Shown in pieces: positions 25,200 through 38,480 of a DNA stretch of 64,000 nucleotides. The notes beneath the pieces are model-generated. The model saw only the letters and a program-made list of their open reading frames with translations, did not search any database and had not been told where the DNA came from. The DNA comes from an uncultured Alistipes sp. (GTDB lineage Bacteria; Bacteroidota; Bacteroidia; Bacteroidales; Rikenellaceae): contig CAAGGL010000010.1 of assembly GCA_900769405.1 (NCBI GenBank), forward strand, positions 124,001-188,000, given 5' to 3'. The position numbers and the translations under genes were made by a program. Position 1 is the first letter of the stretch; every line of letters begins with the position of its first letter.

Positions 25200-25231
25200 T
25201 TTGGTGGATTAAAAAATTGTTCCTACTTTTG
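25200..25231 (+). promoter_or_regulatory. Main promoter of the tRNA-tuf operon (P2)
   Basis: TTTG (25200-25203), 20-bp spacer and TACTTTTG (25224-25231) match the Bacteroidetes consensus. tRNA-Thr begins 19 bp later, so the transcript would carry a very short 5' leader. Confidence 0.85.
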
Positions 25232-25249
25232 CAACCCGAAACGAGCACT

Positions 25250-25323
25250 GCCGATGTAGCTCAGTTGGCCAGAGCAGCTGATTTGTAATCAGCTGGTCGG
25301 GGGTTCGAATCCCTCCATCGGCT
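25250..25323 (+). tRNA. tRNA-Thr (anticodon TGT)
   Basis: Acceptor GCCGATG pairs with CATCGGC; anticodon stem GCTGA/TCAGC encloses TTTGTAA, giving anticodon TGT. The T-arm GGGGGTTCGAATCCCTC is standard. CCA is not encoded. First of three tRNAs ahead of tuf, the same Thr-Tyr-Gly order as upstream of tufB in E. coli. Confidence 0.96.
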
Positions 25324-25387
25324 CACAAAGAGCCCTGCGGATTTGAATCCAACGGGACAATGGTTGCCAAAGCGACTAAGACATATT

Positions 25388-25470
25388 GGGAGAATACCAG
25401 AGTGGCCAAATGGGGCAGACTGTAAATCTGCTGACGTACGTCTTCGGTGGTTCGAATCCATCTTCTCCCA
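25388..25470 (+). tRNA. tRNA-Tyr (anticodon GTA)
   Basis: 83 nt. Acceptor GGGAGAA/TTCTCCC, anticodon stem GCAGA/TCTGC with loop CTGTAAA (GTA), and the long variable arm expected of a class II tRNA. It is co-directional between tRNA-Thr and tRNA-Gly. Confidence 0.96.
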
Positions 25471-25620
25471 CTCAATCCGAATCCGGTTCGCTACGGCGAA
25501 TTGGATTTTCGGGTTAGAAAACCGGTCGTAAAGACCTTCCGGTTGTCGGTTCGTGCCGTCAATCGGATTTTGTGGGCTTAATAACGACCAAAACCGACGA
25601 GTCCCAGGGCTCGTAACAAT

Positions 25621-25693
25621 GCGGAAGTAGCTCAGTTGATAGAGCATTAGCCTTCCAAGCTAAGGGTCGCGAGTTTGAGCCTCGTCTTCCGCT
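25621..25693 (+). tRNA. tRNA-Gly (anticodon TCC)
   Basis: Acceptor GCGGAAG/CTTCCGC, anticodon stem TTAGC/GCTAA with loop CTTCCAA (TCC). CCA is not encoded. It ends 98 bp before tuf with no promoter box in between, so tuf probably shares this transcript and is released by tRNA processing. Confidence 0.96.
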
Positions 25694-25791
25694 CTAAGAG
25701 TTGGTTTGAGGCAGGAGCCGCGAGCCGACACTGACAAAGTAAAGAAAACGAAGTAATTTTATAACAGAAATCTTAAATACTTTACAAAGCT

Positions 25792-26976
25792 ATGGCAAAA
25801 GAAAAATTTGACCGTTCGAAACCGCACGTGAACATTGGTACTATTGGTCACGTCGATCACGGTAAGACTACCCTGACCGCAGCTATCACCACCGTACTGG
25901 CTAAGGCTGGTCTGTCGGAGTTGCGTTCGTTCGACTCGATTGACAACGCACCTGAGGAGAAGGAGCGTGGTATCACCATCAACACCGCTCACGTTGAGTA
26001 TCAGACTGCAACCCGTCACTACGCTCACGTAGACTGCCCGGGTCACGCCGACTATGTGAAGAACATGGTAACTGGTGCTGCTCAGATGGACGGTGCTATC
26101 CTCGTAGTAGCTGCTACTGACGGTCCGATGCCCCAGACTAACGAGCACGTACTGTTGGCAAAGCAGGTAAACGTTCCCCGTATCGTTGTATTCTTGAACA
26201 AGTGCGATATGGTTGACGATCCCGAGATGCTCGACCTGGTTGAGATGGAGGTTCGCGACCTGTTGGCTAAGTACGACTTCGATGAGAACTGCCCCATCAT
26301 CCGTGGTTCGGCTCTTGGTGGTTTGAACGACGAGCCTGTTTGGGTTGAGAAGATCATGGAGTTGATGAACTCGGTTGACGAGTACGTACCCATTCCTCCC
26401 CGTGAGAATGAGAAGCCTTTCTTGATGCCTGTTGAGGACGTATTCTCGATTACCGGTCGTGGTACCGTAGTAACCGGTCGTATCGAGACTGGTATCATCC
26501 ACGTAGGTGATCCCGTTGAGATCGTAGGTCTCGAGGAGGAGATTAAGACTTCGACTTGCACCGGCGTTGAGATGTTCCGTAAGTTGCTCGACGAGGGTGA
26601 GGCAGGTGATAACGTAGGTCTGTTGATGCGTGGTATCGACAAGAAGGAGGTTAAGCGTGGTATGGTTGTTGCTAAGCCCGGCTCGATTACTCCTCACACC
26701 AAGTTCACCGCTGAGGTTTACGTATTGAAGAAGGAAGAGGGTGGTCGTCACACTCCGTTCCACAACAAGTATCGTCCCCAGTTCTATCTGCGTACTATGG
26801 ATATTACCGGTGAGATTCAGCTGCCCGAGGGCGTAGATATGGTAATGCCCGGTGACCACATCACCATTACCGTAGAGCTGATCTACCCCGTAGCTCTGAA
26901 CGAGGGTCTGCGTTTCGCTATCCGTGAGGGTGGTCGTACCGTAGGTGCAGGTCAGATCCTGTCGATCATTGAGTAA
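25792..26976 (+). CDS. tuf: Elongation factor Tu
   Basis: Delivers aminoacyl-tRNA to the ribosome. It is 394 residues: P-loop GHVDHGKT (19-26), DCPGH (81-85), NKCD (136-139), then domains II and III with TGRGTVVTGRIE and the C-terminal FAIREGGRTVGAGQI. It is the only tuf in the window and lies behind three tRNAs instead of behind fusA. A 10-bp hairpin and tRNA-Trp follow. Confidence 0.98.
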   Translation: MAKEKFDRSKPHVNIGTIGHVDHGKTTLTAAITTVLAKAGLSELRSFDSIDNAPEEKERGITINTAHVEYQTATRHYAHVDCPGHADYVKNMVTGAAQMDGAILVVAATDGPMPQTNEHVLLAKQVNVPRIVVFLNKCDMVDDPEMLDLVEMEVRDLLAKYDFDENCPIIRGSALGGLNDEPVWVEKIMELMNSVDEYVPIPPRENEKPFLMPVEDVFSITGRGTVVTGRIETGIIHVGDPVEIVGLEEEIKTSTCTGVEMFRKLLDEGEAGDNVGLLMRGIDKKEVKRGMVVAKPGSITPHTKFTAEVYVLKKEEGGRHTPFHNKYRPQFYLRTMDITGEIQLPEGVDMVMPGDHITITVELIYPVALNEGLRFAIREGGRTVGAGQILSIIE

Positions 26977-26995
26977 TTAAATTGACTCACAAATA

Positions 26996-27024
26996 GAGTA
27001 GCGCGACCTCGCGCCGCGCTACTC
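26996..27024 (+). other. Hairpin between tuf and tRNA-Trp
   Basis: Perfect 10-bp stem GAGTAGCGCG (26996-27005) and CGCGCTACTC (27015-27024) with a 9-base loop and no T-run. Because tRNA-Trp starts 6 bp later, it is more likely a processing or mRNA-end-stabilising structure than a terminator. Confidence 0.6.
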
Positions 27025-27029
27025 AACTT

Positions 27030-27100
27030 AGGGGCATAGTTTAAGGGTAGAATCACGGTCTCCAAAACCGTTGGTGGGAGTTCGAATCTCTCTGCCCCTG
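27030..27100 (+). tRNA. tRNA-Trp (anticodon CCA)
   Basis: Acceptor AGGGGCA/TGCCCCT, anticodon stem ACGGT/ACCGT with loop CTCCAAA (CCA), T-arm TGGGAGTTCGAATCTCTC. It lies 24 bp before secE, a linkage conserved in many bacteria. Confidence 0.95.
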
Positions 27101-27123
27101 CAAGAAAAAAGAAAAAGATAGCT

Positions 27124-27318
27124 ATGAGAATAGTAAATTACGTAAAAGAGTCCTATAAGGAACTTGTAGAGAAAGTTTCTTGGCCGAAGTTTCCTGAACT
27201 GCAAAGCTCAACGATAGTTGTTATGATTGCTTCCCTTCTATTTGCGATTGTTGTGCTGGCGATGGATATGTCGTTCGAGAACATTATGAAATTCATTTAC
27301 GCTCAGTTGGGTCGATAA
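27124..27318 (+). CDS. secE: Preprotein translocase subunit SecE
   Basis: 64 residues with the amphipathic cytoplasmic helix (ESYKELVEKVSWPKFPELQ, containing the conserved VSWP) and one membrane segment (STIVVMIASLLFAIVVLAM). This is the short single-span form. It partners SecY. nusG follows after 13 bp. Confidence 0.96.
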   Translation: MRIVNYVKESYKELVEKVSWPKFPELQSSTIVVMIASLLFAIVVLAMDMSFENIMKFIYAQLGR

Positions 27319-27331
27319 AACTTAACGGAAA

Positions 27332-27892
27332 ATGAGTGAAATTCAGAAAAACTGGTATGTGATACGTGCCGTAGGTGGCAAGGAGCATAAGGTCAAAGAG
27401 TATATCGAGGCTGAGGTGCGCCAGGACCACTTGGAGGATTACGTATCACAGGTTCTCATTCCTACCGAGAAGGTCTTTGTCATTCGTAATGGCAAGAAGG
27501 TCTCGAAGGAGCGAGTATCGTACCCGGGTTATGTTCTCGTTGAGGCAGCTTTGGTAGGACAAATTCCGATAATGCTTCGCAATACCCCTAATGTGCTTGG
27601 TTTCCTCGGTGACTCGAAAGAGGAGAGCGCCAAAATGATTGCTACACCTCTACGTCCACAGGAGGTAAGCCGAATTTTGGGCCGCGTCGATGAGATGAGC
27701 GCAAGCGAGGAAGAGGTTGAGGTTCCGTTCTTTGTTGGCGAAACCGTTAAGGTTACCGACGGTCCGTTCTCGAGTTTCGAGGGCACGATCGAGGCAGTTG
27801 ACAATGAGCGTAAGAAGCTGACCGTCTCTGTGAAGATTTTCGGTCGCAAGACTCCTATGGAGTTGAGCTTTATGCAAGTTGAAAAAGAATAA
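27332..27892 (+). CDS. nusG: Transcription termination/antitermination protein NusG
   Basis: Couples RNA polymerase to ribosome and Rho. It is 186 residues: N-terminal NGN domain beginning KNWYVIRAVGGKEHKVKEY and C-terminal KOW domain with VKVTDGPFSSFEGTIEAVD. Standard secE-nusG-rplK context. RfaH-type specialisation is unlikely given that context. Confidence 0.97.
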   Translation: MSEIQKNWYVIRAVGGKEHKVKEYIEAEVRQDHLEDYVSQVLIPTEKVFVIRNGKKVSKERVSYPGYVLVEAALVGQIPIMLRNTPNVLGFLGDSKEESAKMIATPLRPQEVSRILGRVDEMSASEEEVEVPFFVGETVKVTDGPFSSFEGTIEAVDNERKKLTVSVKIFGRKTPMELSFMQVEKE

Positions 27893-27909
27893 TTAACCAA
27901 AGGAAAGTT

Positions 27910-28350
27910 ATGGCAAAAGAGGTTGCTGCATTTATTAAATTGCAGATTAAAGGTGGTGCCGCTAATCCTTCGCCTCCGGTAGGTCCTGCGCTGGGTTCTA
28001 AGGGAGTCAACATTATGGACTTCTGCAAGCAATTCAACGCTCGCACCCAGGATAAGGCCGGTAAGGTTTTGCCCGTTATCATCACCGTTTACAGCGACAA
28101 GTCATTCGATTTCATCGTTAAACAGCCCCCCGTAGCAGTACAGTTGAAAGAGGCTGCTGGCGTTAAGACTGCTTCGGCAGAGCCTAACCGTAAGAAGGTG
28201 GGTCAGGTAACTTGGGATCAGGTGAAGGCCATCGCTCAGGACAAGATGCCCGATTTGAACTGCTTCACGTTGGAGTCGGCAATGCGTATGGTGGCTGGTA
28301 CTGCTCGCAGTATGGGTCTCAATGTCGTAGGTGAATTTCCCGAACTGTAA
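27910..28350 (+). CDS. rplK: 50S ribosomal protein L11 (uL11)
   Basis: GTPase-centre protein at the stalk base and target region of thiostrepton. It is 146 residues. NPSPPVGPALGSKGVNIMDF and the C-terminal rRNA-binding domain ending in TARSMGLNVVGEFP are diagnostic. It lies 16 bp before rplA. Confidence 0.98.
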   Translation: MAKEVAAFIKLQIKGGAANPSPPVGPALGSKGVNIMDFCKQFNARTQDKAGKVLPVIITVYSDKSFDFIVKQPPVAVQLKEAAGVKTASAEPNRKKVGQVTWDQVKAIAQDKMPDLNCFTLESAMRMVAGTARSMGLNVVGEFPEL

Positions 28351-28366
28351 TTAAAAGATTACGAAA

Positions 28367-29065
28367 ATGAGTAAGCTGACCAAAAATCAAAAAATAGCCT
28401 ACGCAAAGGTTGAGCCCGGTAAGGCGTACAAGCTCGCTGAGGCGGCAGCTCTTCTAAAGGAAATTACCTTTACGAAATTTGATGCTTCCGTTGATATCGA
28501 CGTGCGTCTGGGCGTTGACCCCCGTAAGGCGAATCAGATGGTACGTGGCGTGGTAACACTGCCCCACGGTACCGGTAAACAGGTTCGAGTTCTTGTACTC
28601 TGTACTCCCGACAAGGAGACCGAGGCAAAGGAGGCTGGCGCAGATTATGTAGGTCTGGACGAGTATATCGAAAAGATCAAGGGCGGTTGGACCGACGTAG
28701 ACGTAATCATCACTTCGCCCAACGTAATGGGTAAGGTAGGTGCTCTGGGTCGTATCTTGGGTCCCCGTGGTTTGATGCCCAACCCCAAGACTGGTACCGT
28801 TACTATGGAGATTGGTAAGGCCGTTAAGGAGGTGAAAGCCGGTAAGATCGACTTCAAGGTCGACAAGTTCGGTATCGTTCACACTTCGGTAGGTAAGATC
28901 TCGTTCACTCCCGAGCAGATCGTAGATAACGCTAAGGAGTTTATGGGTATGATTCTGAAGTTGAAGCCCGCAGCAGCAAAGGGTTCGTATGTTAAGAGCA
29001 TCTATCTCTCTACTACCATGAGCCCCGGTGTGCAGGTTGATCCCAAATCAGTAGAAACCAAATAA
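28367..29065 (+). CDS. rplA: 50S ribosomal protein L1 (uL1)
   Basis: L1-stalk protein that moves deacylated tRNA out of the E site and often represses its own operon. It is 232 residues. FDASVDIDVRLGVDPRKANQ, GTVTMEIGKAVKEVKAGKI and the ending YLSTTMSPGVQVDP are diagnostic. Confidence 0.98.
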   Translation: MSKLTKNQKIAYAKVEPGKAYKLAEAAALLKEITFTKFDASVDIDVRLGVDPRKANQMVRGVVTLPHGTGKQVRVLVLCTPDKETEAKEAGADYVGLDEYIEKIKGGWTDVDVIITSPNVMGKVGALGRILGPRGLMPNPKTGTVTMEIGKAVKEVKAGKIDFKVDKFGIVHTSVGKISFTPEQIVDNAKEFMGMILKLKPAAAKGSYVKSIYLSTTMSPGVQVDPKSVETK

Positions 29066-29079
29066 GAGGAGGATAGACG

Positions 29080-29601
29080 ATGACTAAAAACGAAAAGAAG
29101 GTTGTAATTGACAACTTAACTGCGAAACTCACCGAGTATCCTCACTTCTACCTGACCGACATCGCAAACTTGAACGCTGAGCAGACCGCAGCATTGCGTC
29201 GCAAGTGCTTCGAGAGCAATGTAACTCTGATGGTCGTAAAGAACACTCTTCTTCGCAAGGCGTTGGAGAATGTTGAGAAGGCTGACGAGGAGTTGGTAAA
29301 GGTATTGGAGGGTTCGACTTCGGTAATGTTCACCGAGACCGGTAAGACCCCCGCAGTCCTGATCAAGGAGTTCCGCAAGAAGAGCGAGAAGCCCGTATTG
29401 AAGGCTGCATACGTAGAGGGTTGCGTCTATGTAGGTGACGACCAGCTCGAGAATCTGTGCAACATCAAGAGCCGTGAGGAGCTTATCGGCGATATCGTTG
29501 CTCTGTTGCAGTCGCCTGCTAAGAACGTTATCTCGGCACTCCAGTCGAACGCTGGCCAGAAGATCGCAGGTATCGTAAAGGCACTCGAAGAAAGAAACTA
29601 A
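29080..29601 (+). CDS. rplJ: 50S ribosomal protein L10 (uL10)
   Basis: Stalk anchor carrying L7/L12 dimers. It is 173 residues. FYLTDIANLNAEQTAALRRK, VVKNTLLRKALENVEKAD and a C-terminal helix are typical. A 50-bp AT-rich gap separates it from rplL. Confidence 0.97.
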   Translation: MTKNEKKVVIDNLTAKLTEYPHFYLTDIANLNAEQTAALRRKCFESNVTLMVVKNTLLRKALENVEKADEELVKVLEGSTSVMFTETGKTPAVLIKEFRKKSEKPVLKAAYVEGCVYVGDDQLENLCNIKSREELIGDIVALLQSPAKNVISALQSNAGQKIAGIVKALEERN

Positions 29602-29651
29602 TAACAAAGAACAAAAACAAGTAAAACAAATTTAATAAAATCTATACCACT

Positions 29652-30029
29652 ATGGCAGATGTAAAAGTATTGGCAGAAGAATTGGTAAATTTGACTGTTA
29701 AGGAAGTAAATGAGTTGGCAGCTATCCTGAAAGAGGAGTACGGCATTGAGCCCGCTGCTGCTGCTGTTGCAGTTGCTGCTGCTCCCGCTGCTGCTGGCGA
29801 GGCTGCTGCTGCTGAGAAGACTTCGTTCGACGTAGTATTGAAGGCTGCAGGTCAGGCTAAGTTGCAGGTTGTAAAGGCAGTTAAGGAGATCACCGGTCTG
29901 GGTCTGAAAGAGGCTAAGGACATCGTTGATGGCGCTCCCAAGACTGTTAAGGAAGGTGTATCGAAGGAGGAGGCTGAGTCGATCAAGGCTGCTCTGGAAG
30001 AGGCTGGTGCTGAAGTTGAGGTTAAGTAA
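29652..30029 (+). CDS. rplL: 50S ribosomal protein L7/L12 (bL12)
   Basis: Stalk protein that recruits translational GTPases. It is 125 residues: an N-terminal dimerisation helix, an Ala-rich flexible hinge (about residues 37-58) and the C-terminal factor-binding domain with GLGLKEAKDIVDGAPKTVKE. It is followed by a hairpin and a 240-bp gap before rpoB. Confidence 0.98.
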   Translation: MADVKVLAEELVNLTVKEVNELAAILKEEYGIEPAAAAVAVAAAPAAAGEAAAAEKTSFDVVLKAAGQAKLQVVKAVKEITGLGLKEAKDIVDGAPKTVKEGVSKEEAESIKAALEEAGAEVEVK

Positions 30030-30062
30030 TTCGTTACTTATAGTTTCAGGACATATTGGGTG

Positions 30063-30088
30063 TAGAGCTAATGTAAAAATTAGCTCTA
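30063..30088 (+). terminator. Attenuator-like hairpin between rplL and rpoB
   Basis: Perfect 10-bp stem TAGAGCTAAT (30063-30072) and ATTAGCTCTA (30079-30088) with a 6-base loop, followed by TGCCTTTTCTC. The T-run is weak, so partial termination or RNase III cleavage would set the ratio of L12 to polymerase subunits, as at the corresponding E. coli junction; the function is inference. Confidence 0.6.
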
Positions 30089-30269
30089 TGCCTTTTCTCG
30101 TCTAACAAAGTGAGGGTTTGGGTGACGACCCGAGCCGGCACTTTGAAACAAGTTTTGCCCGCGTGCGTAATGTGTTGTCGCCGAGGGCATTAGTGGGGTT
30201 ATCTGAAAGCTATTTTAGATGATTCTTATTCGACAGATGTCTCACACTTCAACTTTAAAAGGATCAAAA

Positions 30270-33200
30270 ATGTCCGCACAAGCAAACAACCAACGTATAA
30301 GCTTCTCTTCGGTGAAGAACAGGTTGCCTTACCCTGACTTCCTCGAAGTGCAGCTCAAATCATTTCAAGACTTTTTCCAGTTAGACACCACGGCCGAAAA
30401 TCGTAAAAACGAAGGCCTCTACAAGGTGTTCTCGGAGAATTTCCCCATTACAGATACCAGAAACAACTTCGTTCTGGAATTCATCGATTACTATATTGAC
30501 CCGCCCCGCTACTCGATCGAAGAGTGTTTGGAGCGCGGTTTGACGTATAGTGTCCCCCTTAAAGCCAAACTTAAACTCTATTGCACGGACTCGGATCACG
30601 TGGATTTCGACACGGTCGTTCAGGACGTTTACTTCGGTACGATCCCCTATATGACCCCTCGTGGTACGTTCATCATCAATGGTGCCGAGCGTGTAATCGT
30701 TTCACAGCTGCACCGTTCGCCCGGTGTATTCTTCGGTCAGAGCACTCACACCAACGGTACTAAGCTCTACTCGGCTCGTATCATTCCGTTCAAGGGCTCG
30801 TGGATTGAGTTCGCAACGGACATCAACAATGTGATGTACGCTTACATCGACCGTAAGAAGAAGTTGCCCGTAACCACACTGTTGCGTGCCATCTGCTTCG
30901 AGACCGATCAGCAGATCCTCGAGATCTTCGATCTGGCCGATGAGGTGAAGGTAACCAAGACCAACTTGAAGAAGGCTGTTGGCCGCAAGTTGGCTGCACG
31001 TGTATTGACTACGTGGGTCGAGGACTTCGTTGACGAAGATACCGGTGAGGTAGTTTCGATCGAGCGTAACCAGGTTATCGTCGATCGTGAGACCGTACTC
31101 ACTGAGGAAAATATCGAAGATATTCTCGAAAGCGGTGCCAAGACCATTCTTCTGCACAAGGAGAACCAGTCGGGTATCGACTATTCGATCATTTACAACA
31201 CATTGCAGAAAGACCCCTGTAACTCTGAGAAAGAGGCAGTTGTATATATCTACCGCCAGCTGCGCAACTCGGAGCCGCCCGATGAGGCTACTGCACGCGA
31301 CGCGATCGAGAAGTTGTTCTTCTCGGACAAGCGTTACGACTTGGGTGATGTGGGTCGCTACCGTATCAACAAAAAACTCGAATTGGATATCGATCCCGCA
31401 GTCAGAATCCTGACTAAGGAGGATATGATAGCCATCATCAAATATCTGATCCAGCTGATCAACTCGAAGGCTGACGTGGACGATATCGACCACCTCTCGA
31501 ACCGCCGTGTACGTACGGTTGGCGAGCAGTTGTCGAACCAGTTCTCGGTTGGCTTTGTGCGTATGGCCCGCACCATTCGTGAACGAATGAATGTTCGTGA
31601 TAACGAGGTGTTTACCCCGATCGACCTGATCAACGCAAAGACCCTGTCGAGCGTTATCAACTCGTTCTTCGGTACCAACCAGCTGTCGCAGTTTATGGAT
31701 CAGACCAACCCGCTGGCCGAGATGACTCACAAGCGTCGTCTGTCGGCACTGGGTCCCGGCGGTCTGTCACGTGAGCGTGCAGGTTTCGAGGTTCGAGACG
31801 TACACTACACTCACTACGGCCGTCTGTGTCCGATCGAGACCCCTGAGGGTCCCAACATCGGTCTGATTTCGTCGCTTTGCGTGTTCGCTAAGATCAGCGA
31901 TATGGGCTTCATCGAGACTCCCTATCGCAAGGTTGAGAACGGCAAGGTGAACTTGAAGAATGACGAGGTTGTATATATGAGCGCCGAGGAGGAGGAGGGC
32001 AAGATCATTGCTCAGTCGAACTCGCCGCTGGACGAGGAGGGTAACTTCCTGCGCCCCGACCGCGTTAAGACCCGTTGCGAGGCAGACTTCCCGCAGGTAT
32101 CGTCGGATCGCGTCGACCTGATGGACGTTGCCCCCAACCAGATCGCTTCGATCGCAGCAAGCTTGATCCCCTTCTTGGAGCACGACGATGCTAACCGTGC
32201 GTTGATGGGTTCGAACATGATGCGTCAGGCCGTGCCTCTGATTACGTGCGAGTCGCCGATCGTAGGTACCGGTCTGGAAAAGGAGATGATCACCGACAGC
32301 CGTATCCAGATCGTTGCAGAGAAGGACGGTGAGGTTGTATTTGCAGATGCAACTCAGATCCAGATTCGCTACGAGCGTACCGAGGACGAGATCCTGGTAA
32401 GCTTCGAGCCTGAGATCACTACCTATATGTTGCCCCGTTTCCGCAAGACCAACCAGAACACTTCGATCACCTTGAAGCCCGTCGTACTGACCGGCGCGAA
32501 GGTTAAGAAGGGTCAGATCTTGACGGAGGGTTACTCGACTCAGGCAGGCGAGTTGGCAATCGGCCGTAACTTGAAGGTGGCATTTATGCCCTGGAAGGGT
32601 TACAACTTCGAGGACGCTATCGTTATTTCGGAGCGTATCCAGCGTGAGGACCTGTTCACTTCGGTACACGTTGACGAGTATATTATGGAGGTTCGCGATA
32701 CCAAGCGCGGTGTCGAGGAGCTGACTTCGGATATTCCCAACGTTAGCGAGGACGCAACTAAGGATCTGGACGAGAACGGTATCATTCGCGTAGGTGCGAA
32801 CGTTAAGCCGGGCGACATCCTGATCGGTAAGATCACCCCGAAGGGTGAGAGCGATCCTTCGCCCGAGGAGAAGCTGTTGCGCGCCATCTTTGGTGACAAG
32901 GCAGGTGACGTTAAGGACGCATCGTTGAAGGCTCAGCCCTCGTTGTTCGGTACGATCATCAAGACTCAGCTGTTCAGCCGCGCTAACAAGGACGGTCGCA
33001 AGGGCAAGAACGCCGAGAAGGCTCAGTTGGAGCAGATCGATCAGCGTTTCGCAGCTCAGACCTCGGAGTTGAAGCAGCGTCTGGTAGCTAAGTTGTGGCA
33101 GCTGCTCGAAGGCAAGACTACGCAGGGTATCAAGGACTACTTCGGTGCAGAGCTCTACGCAAAGGGCACCAAGTTCTCGAAGCGTATGTTGGAGGATATC

Positions 33201-34088
33201 GACTATATGAACCTCTCGACCGATAAGTGGGTCGGCGATGCTCACGTCGATATGCTGATCGAGCGCACTATTAATAATTATATTATCGAGTGGAAGAAGT
33301 ATGACGCCGAGGTTAAGCGTGAGAAGTACAATATCACCAATGGTGATGAGCTTCCCGCAGGCGTGATCCAGCTTGCTAAGGTTTACATCGCTAAGAAACG
33401 TAAGCTGAAGGTGGGTGATAAGATGGCAGGTCGTCACGGTAACAAGGGTATCGTAGCGAAGGTAGTTCGCGACGAGGATATGCCCTTCCTCGAAGACGGT
33501 ACTATCGTGGATATCGTACTGAACCCTCTGGGTGTGCCTTCGCGAATGAACCTTGGTCAGATCTACGAGACCGTTCTGGGCTGGGCAGGCCGCGAGTTGG
33601 GTGTTAAGTTCGCAACCCCGATCTTCGACGGTGCAACGCTCGAGCAGATCAACAAATATACCGATGAGGCAGGTGTTCCCCGCAGCGGTCGTACCTATCT
33701 GTACGATGGTGGCACGGGCGAGCGTTTCGACCAGCCAGCAACCGTTGGTGTGATCTATATGTTGAAGCTGGGTCATATGATCGACGACAAGATGCACGCC
33801 CGTTCGATCGGTCCGTACTCGCTCATTACGCAGCAGCCTCTGGGTGGTAAGGCTCAGTTTGGTGGTCAGCGTTTTGGTGAGATGGAGGTTTGGGCATTGG
33901 AGGCCTTCGGTGCAGCCAATATCTTGCAGGAGATCCTTACGATCAAGTCGGACGACGTTATGGGTCGTGCTAAGGCATACGAGGCAATCGTTAAGGGTGA
34001 CAACCTGCCCGCCGCAGGTATCCCCGAATCGCTCAACGTATTGTTGCACGAGTTGCGCGGTCTGGCCATTAGCGTCAAGCTCGACTAA
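30270..34088 (+). CDS. rpoB: RNA polymerase beta subunit
   Basis: Catalytic core subunit. I choose ATG 30270 (MSAQANNQRISFSSVKNRLP), which matches Bacteroidetes RpoB N-termini and is preceded by AAAGGATC; the upstream ATGs at 30219 and 30237 would add unsupported residues. It is 1272 residues. The rifampicin cluster begins at Gln471 (QLSQFMDQ), and Asp477, His487 and Ser492, equivalent to E. coli 516, 526 and 531, are wild type. GDKMAGRHGNKG and the C-terminal GGKAQFGGQRFGEMEVWALEA are intact. rpoC follows after 51 bp. Confidence 0.97.
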   Translation: MSAQANNQRISFSSVKNRLPYPDFLEVQLKSFQDFFQLDTTAENRKNEGLYKVFSENFPITDTRNNFVLEFIDYYIDPPRYSIEECLERGLTYSVPLKAKLKLYCTDSDHVDFDTVVQDVYFGTIPYMTPRGTFIINGAERVIVSQLHRSPGVFFGQSTHTNGTKLYSARIIPFKGSWIEFATDINNVMYAYIDRKKKLPVTTLLRAICFETDQQILEIFDLADEVKVTKTNLKKAVGRKLAARVLTTWVEDFVDEDTGEVVSIERNQVIVDRETVLTEENIEDILESGAKTILLHKENQSGIDYSIIYNTLQKDPCNSEKEAVVYIYRQLRNSEPPDEATARDAIEKLFFSDKRYDLGDVGRYRINKKLELDIDPAVRILTKEDMIAIIKYLIQLINSKADVDDIDHLSNRRVRTVGEQLSNQFSVGFVRMARTIRERMNVRDNEVFTPIDLINAKTLSSVINSFFGTNQLSQFMDQTNPLAEMTHKRRLSALGPGGLSRERAGFEVRDVHYTHYGRLCPIETPEGPNIGLISSLCVFAKISDMGFIETPYRKVENGKVNLKNDEVVYMSAEEEEGKIIAQSNSPLDEEGNFLRPDRVKTRCEADFPQVSSDRVDLMDVAPNQIASIAASLIPFLEHDDANRALMGSNMMRQAVPLITCESPIVGTGLEKEMITDSRIQIVAEKDGEVVFADATQIQIRYERTEDEILVSFEPEITTYMLPRFRKTNQNTSITLKPVVLTGAKVKKGQILTEGYSTQAGELAIGRNLKVAFMPWKGYNFEDAIVISERIQREDLFTSVHVDEYIMEVRDTKRGVEELTSDIPNVSEDATKDLDENGIIRVGANVKPGDILIGKITPKGESDPSPEEKLLRAIFGDKAGDVKDASLKAQPSLFGTIIKTQLFSRANKDGRKGKNAEKAQLEQIDQRFAAQTSELKQRLVAKLWQLLEGKTTQGIKDYFGAELYAKGTKFSKRMLEDIDYMNLSTDKWVGDAHVDMLIERTINNYIIEWKKYDAEVKREKYNITNGDELPAGVIQLAKVYIAKKRKLKVGDKMAGRHGNKGIVAKVVRDEDMPFLEDGTIVDIVLNPLGVPSRMNLGQIYETVLGWAGRELGVKFATPIFDGATLEQINKYTDEAGVPRSGRTYLYDGGTGERFDQPATVGVIYMLKLGHMIDDKMHARSIGPYSLITQQPLGGKAQFGGQRFGEMEVWALEAFGAANILQEILTIKSDDVMGRAKAYEAIVKGDNLPAAGIPESLNVLLHELRGLAISVKLD

Positions 34089-34139
34089 ACGAGCCGAGAG
34101 GAGAACACAAACGATAATAAGTTAAAGAAGAACAAGTAT

Positions 34140-38390
<4,251 letters not shown>

Positions 38391-38410
38391 GCGAATAGCC
38401 TAACTATATG

Positions 38411-38449
38411 AAAAAGACCGATCACGTTTTTGTGATCGGTCTTTTTTTA
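38411..38449. terminator. Strong terminator after rpoC
   Basis: AAAGACCGATCAC (38413-38425) pairs perfectly with GTGATCGGTCTTT across a GTTTTT-type loop, flanked by A-run and T-run, so it can work in both directions. It closes the tRNA-tuf-rpl-rpo transcription block. Confidence 0.93.
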
Positions 38450-38480
38450 ATTCACAATTCAAGATTCAAAATTCACAATT

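Larger units (their letters stand above)
24735..25249. other. Gene-free region between the transglutaminase-like gene and the tRNA cluster
   Basis: 515 bp. It holds the 5' region of the minus-strand gene, where I find no convincing minus-strand promoter, only GAAATTTG at 24768-24775. It also holds an AT-rich stretch at 24967-24978, an orphan plus-strand terminator (24984-25012) and two tandem plus-strand promoter boxes reading to the tRNAs. No protein-coding gene is supported. Confidence 0.55.

Noticed and set aside
30219..30269. Longer rpoB start at 30219 or 30237
   Set aside because: The extra residues do not resemble RpoB N-termini, whereas 30270 does and has a purine-rich site just upstream.
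31767..34049. 760-codon open frame antisense to rpoB
   Set aside because: Same cause as the rpoC shadow; composition dominated by Leu, Thr and Val without motifs.
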